Of a DNA stretch of 7,661 nt, positions 1 through 5,843 are shown in pieces; positions within the stretch are counted from its first letter, which is position 1; each line of letters begins with the position of its first letter. The notes under the pieces were generated by a model. It had not been told where the DNA came from. It worked only from the letters and a program-made list of their open reading frames with translations, and did not search any database. Source of the DNA: Methanoregula sp. UBA276 (GTDB lineage Archaea; Halobacteriota; Methanomicrobia; Methanomicrobiales; Methanospirillaceae); NCBI GenBank assembly GCA_002508495.1, contig DANA01000134.1, positions 19,286 to 26,946 on the forward strand. The letters are read 5' to 3'. The position numbers were made by a program, and so were the translations under genes.

Positions 1-35
1 GGGGCTGATGCCCCCATACCCCCTTCAAGATGCAT

Positions 36-68
36 GCCGCCGCACCCGTTTGGGCGCCCCGCGGCGGC
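36..68. repeat. GC-rich inverted repeat (8-bp stem)
   Basis: GCCGCCGC at 36-43 is the exact reverse complement of GCGGCGGC at 61-68, with a 17-nt loop that itself contains CCC/GGG pairing. Its composition resembles the hairpin at 7219-7250 near the other end of the window. It may be one copy of a dispersed intergenic element; a single window cannot prove this. Confidence 0.6.
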
Positions 69-137
69 CTCAATTTCTATTGTGTGAAAACATTTTTTTT
101 CAGAAGTGTCTCGTACAGGAAGTGCGGAGGCATCGCA

Positions 138-172
138 TGCGCCCCCGCCCCCTTGGGGGCAGGGCTGGCGCA
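138..172. repeat. Nested GC-rich hairpin
   Basis: TGCGCC (138-143) pairs with GGCGCA (167-172). Inside it, GCCCCC (147-152) pairs with GGGGGC (155-160) over a TT loop. The segment is followed by a G6 run at 173-178. The word GGCTGGCGCA followed by G6 recurs near 7378-7393 with one extra A. This is consistent with an intergenic repeat family or a structured transcript end. Confidence 0.55.
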
Positions 173-242
173 GGGGGGTACCATTTTTCCGGAATGAGGA
201 TTCCTACAGAGCATTTATTTTAGATTCCTCTGGAACGAAGAG

Positions 243-249
243 AAAAAAA
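243..249 (-). terminator. Oligo-T terminator after the two-component pair
   Basis: Seven A residues on the plus strand read as T7 on the minus strand, about 60 nt after the response-regulator stop codon. Archaeal RNA polymerase terminates at oligo-T runs without needing a strong hairpin. This is the first such run downstream of the gene. Confidence 0.5.
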
Positions 250-309
250 CCTGAATTGGATCAATACCAACCAGGAATTAATGGTGGATCTTACCTGATC
301 ACCAAAAAA

Positions 310-678
310 TTATCTTTTCAGCGCCAGTTCGATGGCAACCCGGAGGTCGTTGTCCTCGAACGGCTTGACGATGAACCCGTCAGGATTTGTTGCTTTTGCC
401 CGTTCCAGTGTCGGCCCGTCGGAGTGGGAAGTGACATAGACGACCGGAATGTTGAACCCGTTCTTTATCATCCGTGCGGTCTCGATCCCGTCCACATCCC
501 CCCGGATATTGATGTCCATCAGGACAAGGTCGGGCCGGTTGTTCACGACCAGTTCCATTGCTTCTGCACCGGTTGTCGCCCGCCCGCAGACCGTATACCC
601 GAGATTTTTCAGCCGCCAGTCTGCCACCTTGGCAATAACATCGTCGTCTTCGACCAGGAGGATCTTTTCACCGGACAT
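310..678 (-). CDS. Receiver-only response regulator (REC domain)
   Basis: This is a single CheY-like receiver domain with no output domain, 122 aa from the chosen ATG. The frame can extend to a GTG at 690 (126 aa). I prefer the ATG at 678 because GGGAG at 688-684 lies 5 nt before it. In the 126-aa numbering the acidic pocket is E14/D15/D16, the phosphoacceptor is D59 (LVLMDINI), the switch Thr is T87 (VTSHS) and the conserved Lys is K109 (VKPF), so all residues needed for phosphorylation are present. It lies 63 bp downstream of the histidine kinase on the same strand, making that kinase the obvious phosphodonor. Receiver-only regulators are common in methanogens and must signal by protein contact or pass phosphate on; the target cannot be read from the sequence. 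A TATA-like box at 720-729 may allow separate transcription. Confidence 0.95.
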   Translation of the reverse strand: MSGEKILLVEDDDVIAKVADWRLKNLGYTVCGRATTGAEAMELVVNNRPDLVLMDINIRGDVDGIETARMIKNGFNIPVVYVTSHSDGPTLERAKATNPDGFIVKPFEDNDLRVAIELALKR

Positions 679-683
679 GGTAT

Positions 684-688
684 CTCCC
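684..688 (-). promoter_or_regulatory. Shine-Dalgarno site of the response regulator
   Basis: GGGAG on the minus strand sits 5 nt before the ATG at 678. It overlaps the alternative GTG at 690, which argues for the shorter 122-aa start. Confidence 0.6.
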
Positions 689-719
689 ACTTCTTCTATA
701 TGATAACTGGTGCACCTCC

Positions 720-729
720 ATTATATGCT
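720..729 (-). promoter_or_regulatory. Possible internal promoter for the response regulator
   Basis: On the minus strand the gap after the kinase stop contains AGCATATAAT, a good archaeal TATA-box match preceded by a purine-rich stretch. Transcription starting about 25 nt downstream would begin near 699, giving a leader of about 20 nt that includes the Shine-Dalgarno site. The regulator could thus be made both by read-through from the kinase and on its own. This is inferred from sequence only. Confidence 0.35.
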
Positions 730-741
730 TACCCCCCTTTT

Positions 742-3570
742 TTACTCCCGGACAAAACGGAACGTGCCCCGCGGGATAAGGATCTCGAACCGTGCCCCTT
801 TGCCCGGCACCCCGTTTTCATGAATGGTGATGCCGGTGATGCCTAAAATTTCCCGGGTCAAAAAAAGGCCCATGCCGGTGTTCCTGCCAACCCCCCGCTC
901 GAAGATCCGTTCCTTTGCCGGAGGTTCGATCCCGACACCATCGTCCTGGCAGATGATCGAGAGACCCTTGTCCGAGATCTGGAAGAAGAAGGTGACCATG
1001 GTGATATTGTCACCATACCGGATCGCGTTATCCACCAAGTTGTAGAAGACCTTCTCCAGCAGGGGATCGGCATAGATCTCCGTGTTCTGCAGGTCGATGA
1101 CAATGGACAGGCCGGAGCTCATGAAGTTCTCGCGGGTCCGGGTAATAACTGCGTTCACGTTCTGCCATACCGGCAGGCGGACGCCGACTTCCTGGTATTC
1201 CCGGGTGAAGGCTATCTGGCGCTGGATGACGCGGACGAGATTTTTGATATCGTCAAGCAGGGCCAGCCGCTCGTCACCCGAATCTGTCGCTTTTGCCATG
1301 TCAACACACCCGAGGAGACCGGTGATGGTGTTGAGGATATCGTGGCGGGTGATATTATTCATGAGATTGAGTTTTTTGTTTGCCAGCTGGATGGCCTCCT
1401 CATCCCGTTTCCGGTCGGTGATGTCGGTGATCGTGCCGGCAAATCCCCGGATCGCACAATCCGCATCATACAGGGGGACTGCCTGGATGTACACCCAGAT
1501 GACGGCCTTGTCCGGGCGGATGAACCGGGCTTCTGCTTTGAGGACTCCGCGCTGCTCGATCTTTTGGGTAAACTCATGCTCTACCCGGCCCCGGTCCTCG
1601 GGGTGCAGGATCTCTGTCCAGCGCCTGCCATCCATCTCGTGGAGGGGCAGGCCGGTCATCTCCTCCCAGCGCTCGTTGACATAGGCCAGCGTCCCGTCGC
1701 CGGCGGTCTCGAACACTCCTACCGGTGATGCGTGCAGGATGCCGGACAAGCGTTCCCGGCTCATCCTGAGTTCCTGCTCGATCTGTTTTCGCGGGGTGTT
1801 GTCAATGAAGGTCTCAAGGAGGCAGGAACGGCCCTGCAGCGTGACCGGGACAATGTACCGGATGACCGAGATCGTCCTGCCGTCCCTTGTCCGCAGCGAA
1901 GTTTCCATATTCTCTACAACATGACCGTTGTCGGTGACCGGGCATTGTCCCGGCTCATCGGTACAGAGCACCGTATGGCAGGGCTGGTTCACGAGCTGGT
2001 CCGTGGTTGCCCCGATCATCTCAAGCGCGGCCGGATTTGCATCGATTATGGTGTGGGTTGTGGCATCGATGACCATGATCCCGGCCCGCACTGACCAGAG
2101 AAGCGACTGGAGGTATTCCTGGCTCTCGATAAGTGCCTCCTCCAGCTTGAGCCGGTCCGTGACATCAGCGATAACCCCGCGCAGGCCGGTGATCTCGTTG
2201 TCACGGTGGACGGGAGCGGTAAAGACAATTGCCCGCATGAAGGTCCCGTCAGCCCTGCATAAACTGTAAATCTCCCCGGAGGATGTCGTTCCCCCGTCAA
2301 GGACTTTCGTGATCCCCCGCTGCATCCGCCCGACGTCATCAGGCACCAGGAACTCAGTAATATTTGTCCCGTTCCGGATCCTCTCTTCTGTTATCCCGAG
2401 CAGGTCTGCACCGGCGTGGTTGACATACAGGAGCCTGCCCGTTTTGTCCATGTCGAAAATGATCTGGGGAAGGAGTTCGGCAAGATCCCGGAACCGCCTC
2501 TCGCTTGCCTGCAAACCTTTCTGGGTATGTTCGATAGTATCGAGCATCCGGTTGATCTCCTGGGCAAGGTCGGCGAATTCATCGTTGCCCTCCAGGCATA
2601 CCCGGTCGGCGATGTCCGTCCTGTTCCCGATACCTGACACCTGGCGGCTCAGGCTCATGATGCGGGACAGGATCAGCCGGTCGAGCATGAAGAGCGCGGC
2701 AACTCCTAAGAGGAGCCCCGTGGCAAGGACGATCAGGATATACTGGAGCGTGTTTTTCAGTCCCTGCTGAAAAATATCCCGGTACTGGGTGACCCGGAGG
2801 ATTGCAGCATCGTTGCCGTAGATATCCCGGATCAGCGTATACCCTTCGGCGTCTGTTCCGGACAGGATCCGGTAAGCCCATGCGCTTTGGGGCACCTGCA
2901 TCGTCAGTTCTTCCAGGATGCCGGGGGTAATGGACGGATCGTCCACGGCGAGGATACGCAATGACGGGTCAGTGGGCCGAAAGGGGCGTGCAGGGTCCTG
3001 CAAAGCAAGGTACCGGCCCATGATCACGACACCCCGTGGTGTGCCGGAGAAGTTCGTCCTGACGACCGGGCGGGAGGCGATAACCATGGGTCCATTTGGG
3101 GTTTTCAGGATCCCTTCCACCCCGCCGTGCGGGTTGCTCATGTCCATGAGCGGCATGCCCGGCAGGATGTGGTGGCGGAACGATTCCGGCAGGGGGGAGA
3201 GCGTCTCCTGTGTAAGCTCGCTTGTTTTCCCATAGACGATGCTGCCGTTGGTATCCGCGATCACGATAAGGTTCAGCCGGAGATTGGTAAACGTCTGGGG
3301 CAGGAGGTTGCTCTCGAGATACCCGGGCTGGTCGCCTGCAATGAACGCGTACGTATCATCCCATGCCGCATAGTCACTCACCGTTGCCGCAAGTGTCAGG
3401 GCATCCTCATCGATCGCCCGGGTGGCATGGCGGATCTCCCGGTCAAGATACGACGTCTCCAGCGCGTGATAACCCGAGAGGGAGAGCACGGATACAAAGA
3501 TGCTGATGAGCGTGATGGAGAGGATCAGCAGAACAACCAGAATCAGGCTCGTCTTTTCCTGCAGTTTCAT
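742..3570 (-). CDS. Membrane sensor histidine kinase (CHASE4-HAMP-3xPAS)
   Basis: A 942-aa membrane kinase that should autophosphorylate on His and pass phosphate to the adjacent receiver protein. Order: TM helix ~8-32; extracellular CHASE4-type sensor ~45-205 (includes AWDDTYAF); TM helix ~275-297; HAMP ~297-350; PAS ~355-473; PAS ~480-595; PAS with PAC ~603-722; H-box with H743 (NITRHDILN); HATPase with N-box N844/N848, G1 DDGVGI (876-881) and G2 around G899-G901. All catalytic motifs are intact. The 'TRHDILN' H-box style is typical of methanogen kinases. The second PAS carries three Cys in a CX4CX6C pattern (C531, C536, C543), which could bind metal or sense redox. The ligand is unknown. 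The start at 3570 has no Shine-Dalgarno; an A/T-rich box ~27 nt upstream would suit a leaderless mRNA. The regulator gene follows after 63 bp. Confidence 0.95.
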   Translation of the reverse strand: MKLQEKTSLILVVLLILSITLISIFVSVLSLSGYHALETSYLDREIRHATRAIDEDALTLAATVSDYAAWDDTYAFIAGDQPGYLESNLLPQTFTNLRLNLIVIADTNGSIVYGKTSELTQETLSPLPESFRHHILPGMPLMDMSNPHGGVEGILKTPNGPMVIASRPVVRTNFSGTPRGVVIMGRYLALQDPARPFRPTDPSLRILAVDDPSITPGILEELTMQVPQSAWAYRILSGTDAEGYTLIRDIYGNDAAILRVTQYRDIFQQGLKNTLQYILIVLATGLLLGVAALFMLDRLILSRIMSLSRQVSGIGNRTDIADRVCLEGNDEFADLAQEINRMLDTIEHTQKGLQASERRFRDLAELLPQIIFDMDKTGRLLYVNHAGADLLGITEERIRNGTNITEFLVPDDVGRMQRGITKVLDGGTTSSGEIYSLCRADGTFMRAIVFTAPVHRDNEITGLRGVIADVTDRLKLEEALIESQEYLQSLLWSVRAGIMVIDATTHTIIDANPAALEMIGATTDQLVNQPCHTVLCTDEPGQCPVTDNGHVVENMETSLRTRDGRTISVIRYIVPVTLQGRSCLLETFIDNTPRKQIEQELRMSRERLSGILHASPVGVFETAGDGTLAYVNERWEEMTGLPLHEMDGRRWTEILHPEDRGRVEHEFTQKIEQRGVLKAEARFIRPDKAVIWVYIQAVPLYDADCAIRGFAGTITDITDRKRDEEAIQLANKKLNLMNNITRHDILNTITGLLGCVDMAKATDSGDERLALLDDIKNLVRVIQRQIAFTREYQEVGVRLPVWQNVNAVITRTRENFMSSGLSIVIDLQNTEIYADPLLEKVFYNLVDNAIRYGDNITMVTFFFQISDKGLSIICQDDGVGIEPPAKERIFERGVGRNTGMGLFLTREILGITGITIHENGVPGKGARFEILIPRGTFRFVRE

Positions 3571-3809
3571 GAGAATCGTGTGCTACGCACCCGGTTTTTA
3601 TTGCAGACTGATAAACTGTTCGAAAAAGATCGGAAAAACCGCGTGTTTTTCTCCGGCACTGCTGCCTGCAGGGAAATACCCGGATCGCCCTGCATTTTCG
3701 TTTCCTGCTCTTCTGTTGGATTGTGCTAATTCTGGTTCTGCGTTCCCGTGCCGGATGTTCGAGCCCACCGGTATATGAATGGGGAACGCCAAATGTACAA
3801 GCGATTATC
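3571..3809. promoter_or_regulatory. Divergent promoter region, kinase / GGGP synthase
   Basis: This 239-bp gap separates two genes transcribed away from each other. On the minus strand, AATAAAAACC around 3593-3602 lies about 27 nt before the kinase ATG. On the plus strand, GTATATGA at 3771-3778 lies about 36 nt before the GGGP synthase ATG at 3810. Between them is an inverted repeat, GAAAAAC (3633-3639) and GTTTTTC (3645-3651) with a 5-nt spacer, a possible operator upstream of the kinase promoter. No convincing gene is present; small frames here have atypical composition. Confidence 0.45.
3771..3778 (+). promoter_or_regulatory. TATA-like box of the GGGP synthase-trmJ operon
   Basis: GTATATGA is centred about 36 nt before the ATG at 3810. 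A start site about 25 nt downstream would give a leader of only about 10 nt. This fits the lack of any Shine-Dalgarno sequence before that ATG. It also means the longer GTG-initiated frame from 3723 would begin upstream of the promoter. Confidence 0.45.
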
Positions 3810-4499
3810 ATGAAATGGAAAGACTGGGTTCACGTGACCAAACTCGATCCCGACAAGCAGCTCAAAGAAGGTGACATCGATGCCATAGCCGCAAGCGGAA
3901 CCGATGCCCTGATGCTCTCGGGAACGCTCAATGTCACGAAAGAGAACCTTGCCGCACTGCAAAAGCAGGTCAGGGCCTACGATCTCCCGCTGGTCATGGA
4001 GCCGGCAGGACCCGAGGCAGTCCTGATGCAGGGGGTCGACTATGTCTTTGTCCCCAGCGTCCTGAACACGACCGATGTCACGTGGATCGTGGGCAAGCAT
4101 AAGACCTGGGTGCAGATGGCAAAAGGGAAGATCCCGTGGGGGGAGCAAATCGTGCCCGAGGCGTATATCGTCCTGAACCCGGACTCCTCGGTAGGAAAAG
4201 TCACCCGCTCTGCCTGTGGCCTGAGTGCCGAAGAGGTCGCGGCCTACACCGCGGTTGCCGATCACTACTTCCATTTCCCGATCGTCTATATCGAGTACAG
4301 CGGCATGTTCGGAAACCCCGAAGTGGTGAAAGCCGCATCGGCGGCGATCGACCGGGCGGTCCTCTACTATGGCGGCGGGATCAACTCCGCGGAGAAGGCA
4401 GCCACGATGGGAAAATATGCCGATACGATCGTTGTCGGGAACGCGGTCTACGACCAGGGTGCTGCCGTCCTGAAGGCAACCGTGGACGCGGTCCAGTAA
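3810..4499 (+). CDS. Geranylgeranylglyceryl phosphate synthase (GGGPS)
   Basis: This 229-aa TIM-barrel prenyltransferase of the PcrB/GGGPS family joins sn-glycerol-1-phosphate to geranylgeranyl diphosphate, forming the first ether bond of archaeal membrane lipids. Visible motifs: KLDPDK (11-16), with the Lys and Asp of the substrate/Mg site; LSGTLNV (36-42); YIEYSG (160-165), with the Tyr/Glu/Ser that contact glycerol-1-phosphate; YGGGI (187-191); and VGNAV (209-213), the phosphate-binding loops. The length matches the compact (~230 aa) family members. I chose the ATG at 3810 because homologues start with the KWKDWVHVTK segment, and the upstream in-frame extension (GTG at 3723) crosses the TATA box and is not family-like. 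The trmJ-like gene follows after 10 bp, so both are probably co-transcribed. Group assignment (geranylgeranyl versus heptaprenyl) rests on the archaeal context. Confidence 0.96.
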   Translation: MKWKDWVHVTKLDPDKQLKEGDIDAIAASGTDALMLSGTLNVTKENLAALQKQVRAYDLPLVMEPAGPEAVLMQGVDYVFVPSVLNTTDVTWIVGKHKTWVQMAKGKIPWGEQIVPEAYIVLNPDSSVGKVTRSACGLSAEEVAAYTAVADHYFHFPIVYIEYSGMFGNPEVVKAASAAIDRAVLYYGGGINSAEKAATMGKYADTIVVGNAVYDQGAAVLKATVDAVQ

Positions 4500-4509
4500 C
4501 CCGATAGTT

Positions 4510-5280
4510 ATGCCCGGGATTGACATCGTCCTCGTTGAACCGATCTACGAAGGCAACGTGGGATTCTGTGCCCGGGTGATGAAGAACTTCGGCTTTGACC
4601 GCCTCGTGCTCATCAACCCGTGCCCGCTCGGGAATGAAGCGAAAGCCCGGGCCTCGCATGCGCAGGACGTGCTCGCAGCAGCTGAGGTCTGCACGATTGA
4701 GGATGTTTTTGCCCGGAGCAACATCGTCATCTCGACCACCGGCACCGTGAGCAAATCGGTCTGCCACGCGATGCGGATGCCGTTTTTCTCGCCAAAGGAA
4801 CTCCGCGAGCGGATAAAAGACGTGGATGGGCGCATTTCCATCCTGTTCGGCCGCGAGAACTGGGGGCTGAACAACGCGGAGGTAAAACGCAGCGACATGA
4901 TCTGCACGATCCCGACCACGGACGAGTACCCGATCCTGAACCTCTCGCACGCGGTGGGCGTGGTCTGCTACGAGCTTGCGAACCTGCCGCTGCCGGAGAT
5001 CCGGCTCGCCGCACCGCAGGACATGGAGTATCTCTACCAGCACATCGACCGGTACCTTGACGGGATCCACCACCCGAAGTTCAAGCGGGAGAACACGATG
5101 ATCCTCATCCGCCGGGTCCTTGGCCGTGCCAACCTGACCACCCGCGAGGCAAGCACGCTGCATGGTCTGCTGCGCCGGAGCGAGTGGCATATCGATCCTG
5201 CGTTGTTGGATCGTGACAGGAGCGGGGCGGGGAATTTGCGGGATGTGGAAGGGGAAGACGGGGAGCAGGAAGAGTCCTGA
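4510..5280 (+). CDS. trmJ: TrmJ-type tRNA 2'-O-methyltransferase (SPOUT family)
   Basis: A 256-aa SpoU/TrmH-type SPOUT methyltransferase using S-adenosylmethionine. All three SpoU motifs are present: motif 1 NVGFCARVMKNFG (16-28) with N16 and R22; motif 2 ILFGRENWGL (111-120) with the GRE signature; and motif 3 IPTTDEYPILNLSHAV (134-149), the knotted SAM-binding loop. EPIYEGNVG at the start and the NLSHAV ending are typical of TrmJ, which 2'-O-methylates position 32 of the tRNA anticodon loop (archaeal TrmJ prefers C32). The region after about 165 matches the family's C-terminal helical extension. The last ~23 residues are charged, Gly/Asp/Glu-rich and probably disordered. The gene starts 10 nt after the GGGPS stop with no Shine-Dalgarno sequence, suggesting co-transcription and possibly translational coupling. 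Another SpoU target cannot be fully excluded. Confidence 0.92.
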   Translation: MPGIDIVLVEPIYEGNVGFCARVMKNFGFDRLVLINPCPLGNEAKARASHAQDVLAAAEVCTIEDVFARSNIVISTTGTVSKSVCHAMRMPFFSPKELRERIKDVDGRISILFGRENWGLNNAEVKRSDMICTIPTTDEYPILNLSHAVGVVCYELANLPLPEIRLAAPQDMEYLYQHIDRYLDGIHHPKFKRENTMILIRRVLGRANLTTREASTLHGLLRRSEWHIDPALLDRDRSGAGNLRDVEGEDGEQEES

Positions 5281-5317
5281 CGCGAGGGATCGCAGCCCCG
5301 ATTCCCGGTCCCCGTGA

Positions 5318-5335
5318 TTTTTTCGTGGGTTTTTT
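5318..5335 (+). terminator. Double oligo-T terminator of the GGGPS-trmJ operon
   Basis: Two T6 runs (5318-5323 and 5330-5335) lie 38-55 nt after the trmJ-like stop. The second forms the left arm of the symmetric inverted repeat that ends at 5366. This fits archaeal oligo-T termination of the plus-strand operon. Confidence 0.6.
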
Positions 5336-5366
5336 CCCGCTAATCAGTTCTGTGCCCGGGAAAAAA
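5330..5366. repeat. 10-bp inverted repeat between convergent genes
   Basis: TTTTTTCCCG (5330-5339) and CGGGAAAAAA (5357-5366) are exact reverse complements with a 17-nt loop. Each strand therefore reads T6 followed by the stem, giving a symmetric site able to terminate both the trmJ operon (plus) and the 89-aa gene (minus). A second hairpin, GACCGG (5378-5383) with CCGGTC (5390-5395), lies just upstream on the minus strand. Confidence 0.6.
5361..5366 (-). terminator. Oligo-T terminator of the 89-aa gene
   Basis: A6 on the plus strand reads T6 on the minus strand, about 80 nt after the stop codon at 5445. The hairpin at 5378-5395 precedes it on that strand. It forms the right arm of the symmetric inverted repeat. 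Confidence 0.5.
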
Positions 5367-5444
5367 GCCGTCCTTTTGACCGGATCCCCCCGGTCCGGCG
5401 GGAGACAGCCCTCCTGCGATCCCGCAAAAGTCCCGGGCCACGGG

Positions 5445-5714
5445 TCACTGTCGCGGGGCGCGGGTGACGACTCCCCCGGCGGAACGGATCGCCGACTCGA
5501 TCGTGGTGAGCAGCTCATCGTCATTGAGGGCAAACGCCAGGTGCTCGTACTTGTTCACCAGCGCGATCGGTTTGAGGATCACGAGCGGCGCCCGTCCCGC
5601 GGATTCACCGTTCGAGCCCGGGGGCACGAGCGTGAGGCTGCCATCGGAAAAAACAGCGATGTTGCCGTTTCCCGCTTCGTCCCAGAGTTTCTTGACAATA
5701 TCCTGCGTGATCAT
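5445..5714 (-). CDS. Unrecognised small cytoplasmic protein (89 aa)
   Basis: I do not recognise a family. The protein is 89 aa, soluble, with no signal peptide, membrane segment or Cys. It reads as a short helix (QDIVKKLWDEA), a strand-rich middle (NIAVFSDGSLTLVPPG; then APLVILKPIALV), and a C-terminal helix (NDDELLTTIESAI). That suggests a small alpha/beta fold. Coding is supported by a GGAGGT Shine-Dalgarno sequence 11 nt before the ATG, slightly long spacing, by normal amino-acid composition, and by an oligo-T terminator downstream. It lies convergent to the trmJ-like gene and downstream of the lipoprotein gene on the same strand. A T8 terminator separates it from the lipoprotein gene, so it is probably a separate transcript. 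The function is unknown. Confidence 0.75.
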   Translation of the reverse strand: MITQDIVKKLWDEAGNGNIAVFSDGSLTLVPPGSNGESAGRAPLVILKPIALVNKYEHLAFALNDDELLTTIESAIRSAGGVVTRAPRQ

Positions 5715-5725
5715 ACCGTATACAT

Positions 5726-5731
5726 ACCTCC
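5726..5731 (-). promoter_or_regulatory. Shine-Dalgarno site of the 89-aa gene
   Basis: GGAGGT on the minus strand lies 11 nt before the ATG at 5714. An ATG immediately after it is in another frame and hits a stop after four codons, so the 5714 ATG is the likely start. Confidence 0.5.
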
Positions 5732-5821
5732 ACTATCACAACAAAGGGGCTTACTGCCACATAATCTCATGGGAGCAGGTTCATCTGGTGGTCCGAATGG
5801 AAAAATCACCAAAACATTTGG

Positions 5822-5829
5822 AAAAAAAA
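5822..5829 (-). terminator. Oligo-T terminator of the lipoprotein gene
   Basis: A8 on the plus strand reads T8 on the minus strand, 15 nt after the lipoprotein stop. It is flanked by GGAA/TTCC. Further T-rich words follow downstream on the same strand. It separates the lipoprotein transcript from the 89-aa gene. Confidence 0.6.
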
Positions 5830-5843
5830 TTCCACGCCTCCTC

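Larger units (their letters stand above)
1..309. other. Gene-free region with GC-rich hairpins
   Basis: No convincing gene is seen here on either strand. The stretch carries a GGGGC/GCCCC hairpin (1-5 with 10-14, 4-nt loop), two larger GC-rich hairpins (36-68 and 138-172, listed separately), an 8-T run on the plus strand at 93-100, and an A-rich run at 243-249 that reads as T7 on the minus strand. The T8 run could end a plus-strand transcript entering from the left, but no such gene is visible. Open frames crossing this part are low-complexity Pro/Arg/Gly translations of the GC-rich DNA and look spurious. Confidence 0.6.

Noticed and set aside
1..190. CRISPR array or tRNA gene
   Set aside because: The repeats are irregular hairpins without uniform spacing or spacers, and no cloverleaf with anticodon and T-loop motifs was seen.
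106..846. 246-aa plus-strand open frame
   Set aside because: It runs antisense to the response regulator and the end of the kinase, both of which have intact family motifs; its own sequence has no recognisable domain.
3723..3809. N-terminal extension of GGGP synthase from a GTG at 3723
   Set aside because: It crosses the likely TATA box at 3771-3778, and the family's conserved start is the KWKDWVHVTK segment at 3810.
3726..5190. Two long minus-strand frames (266 and 269 aa) opposite GGGP synthase and the TrmJ-like gene
   Set aside because: High GC at third positions keeps antisense frames open; the plus-strand proteins carry complete catalytic motifs while these do not resemble any family.
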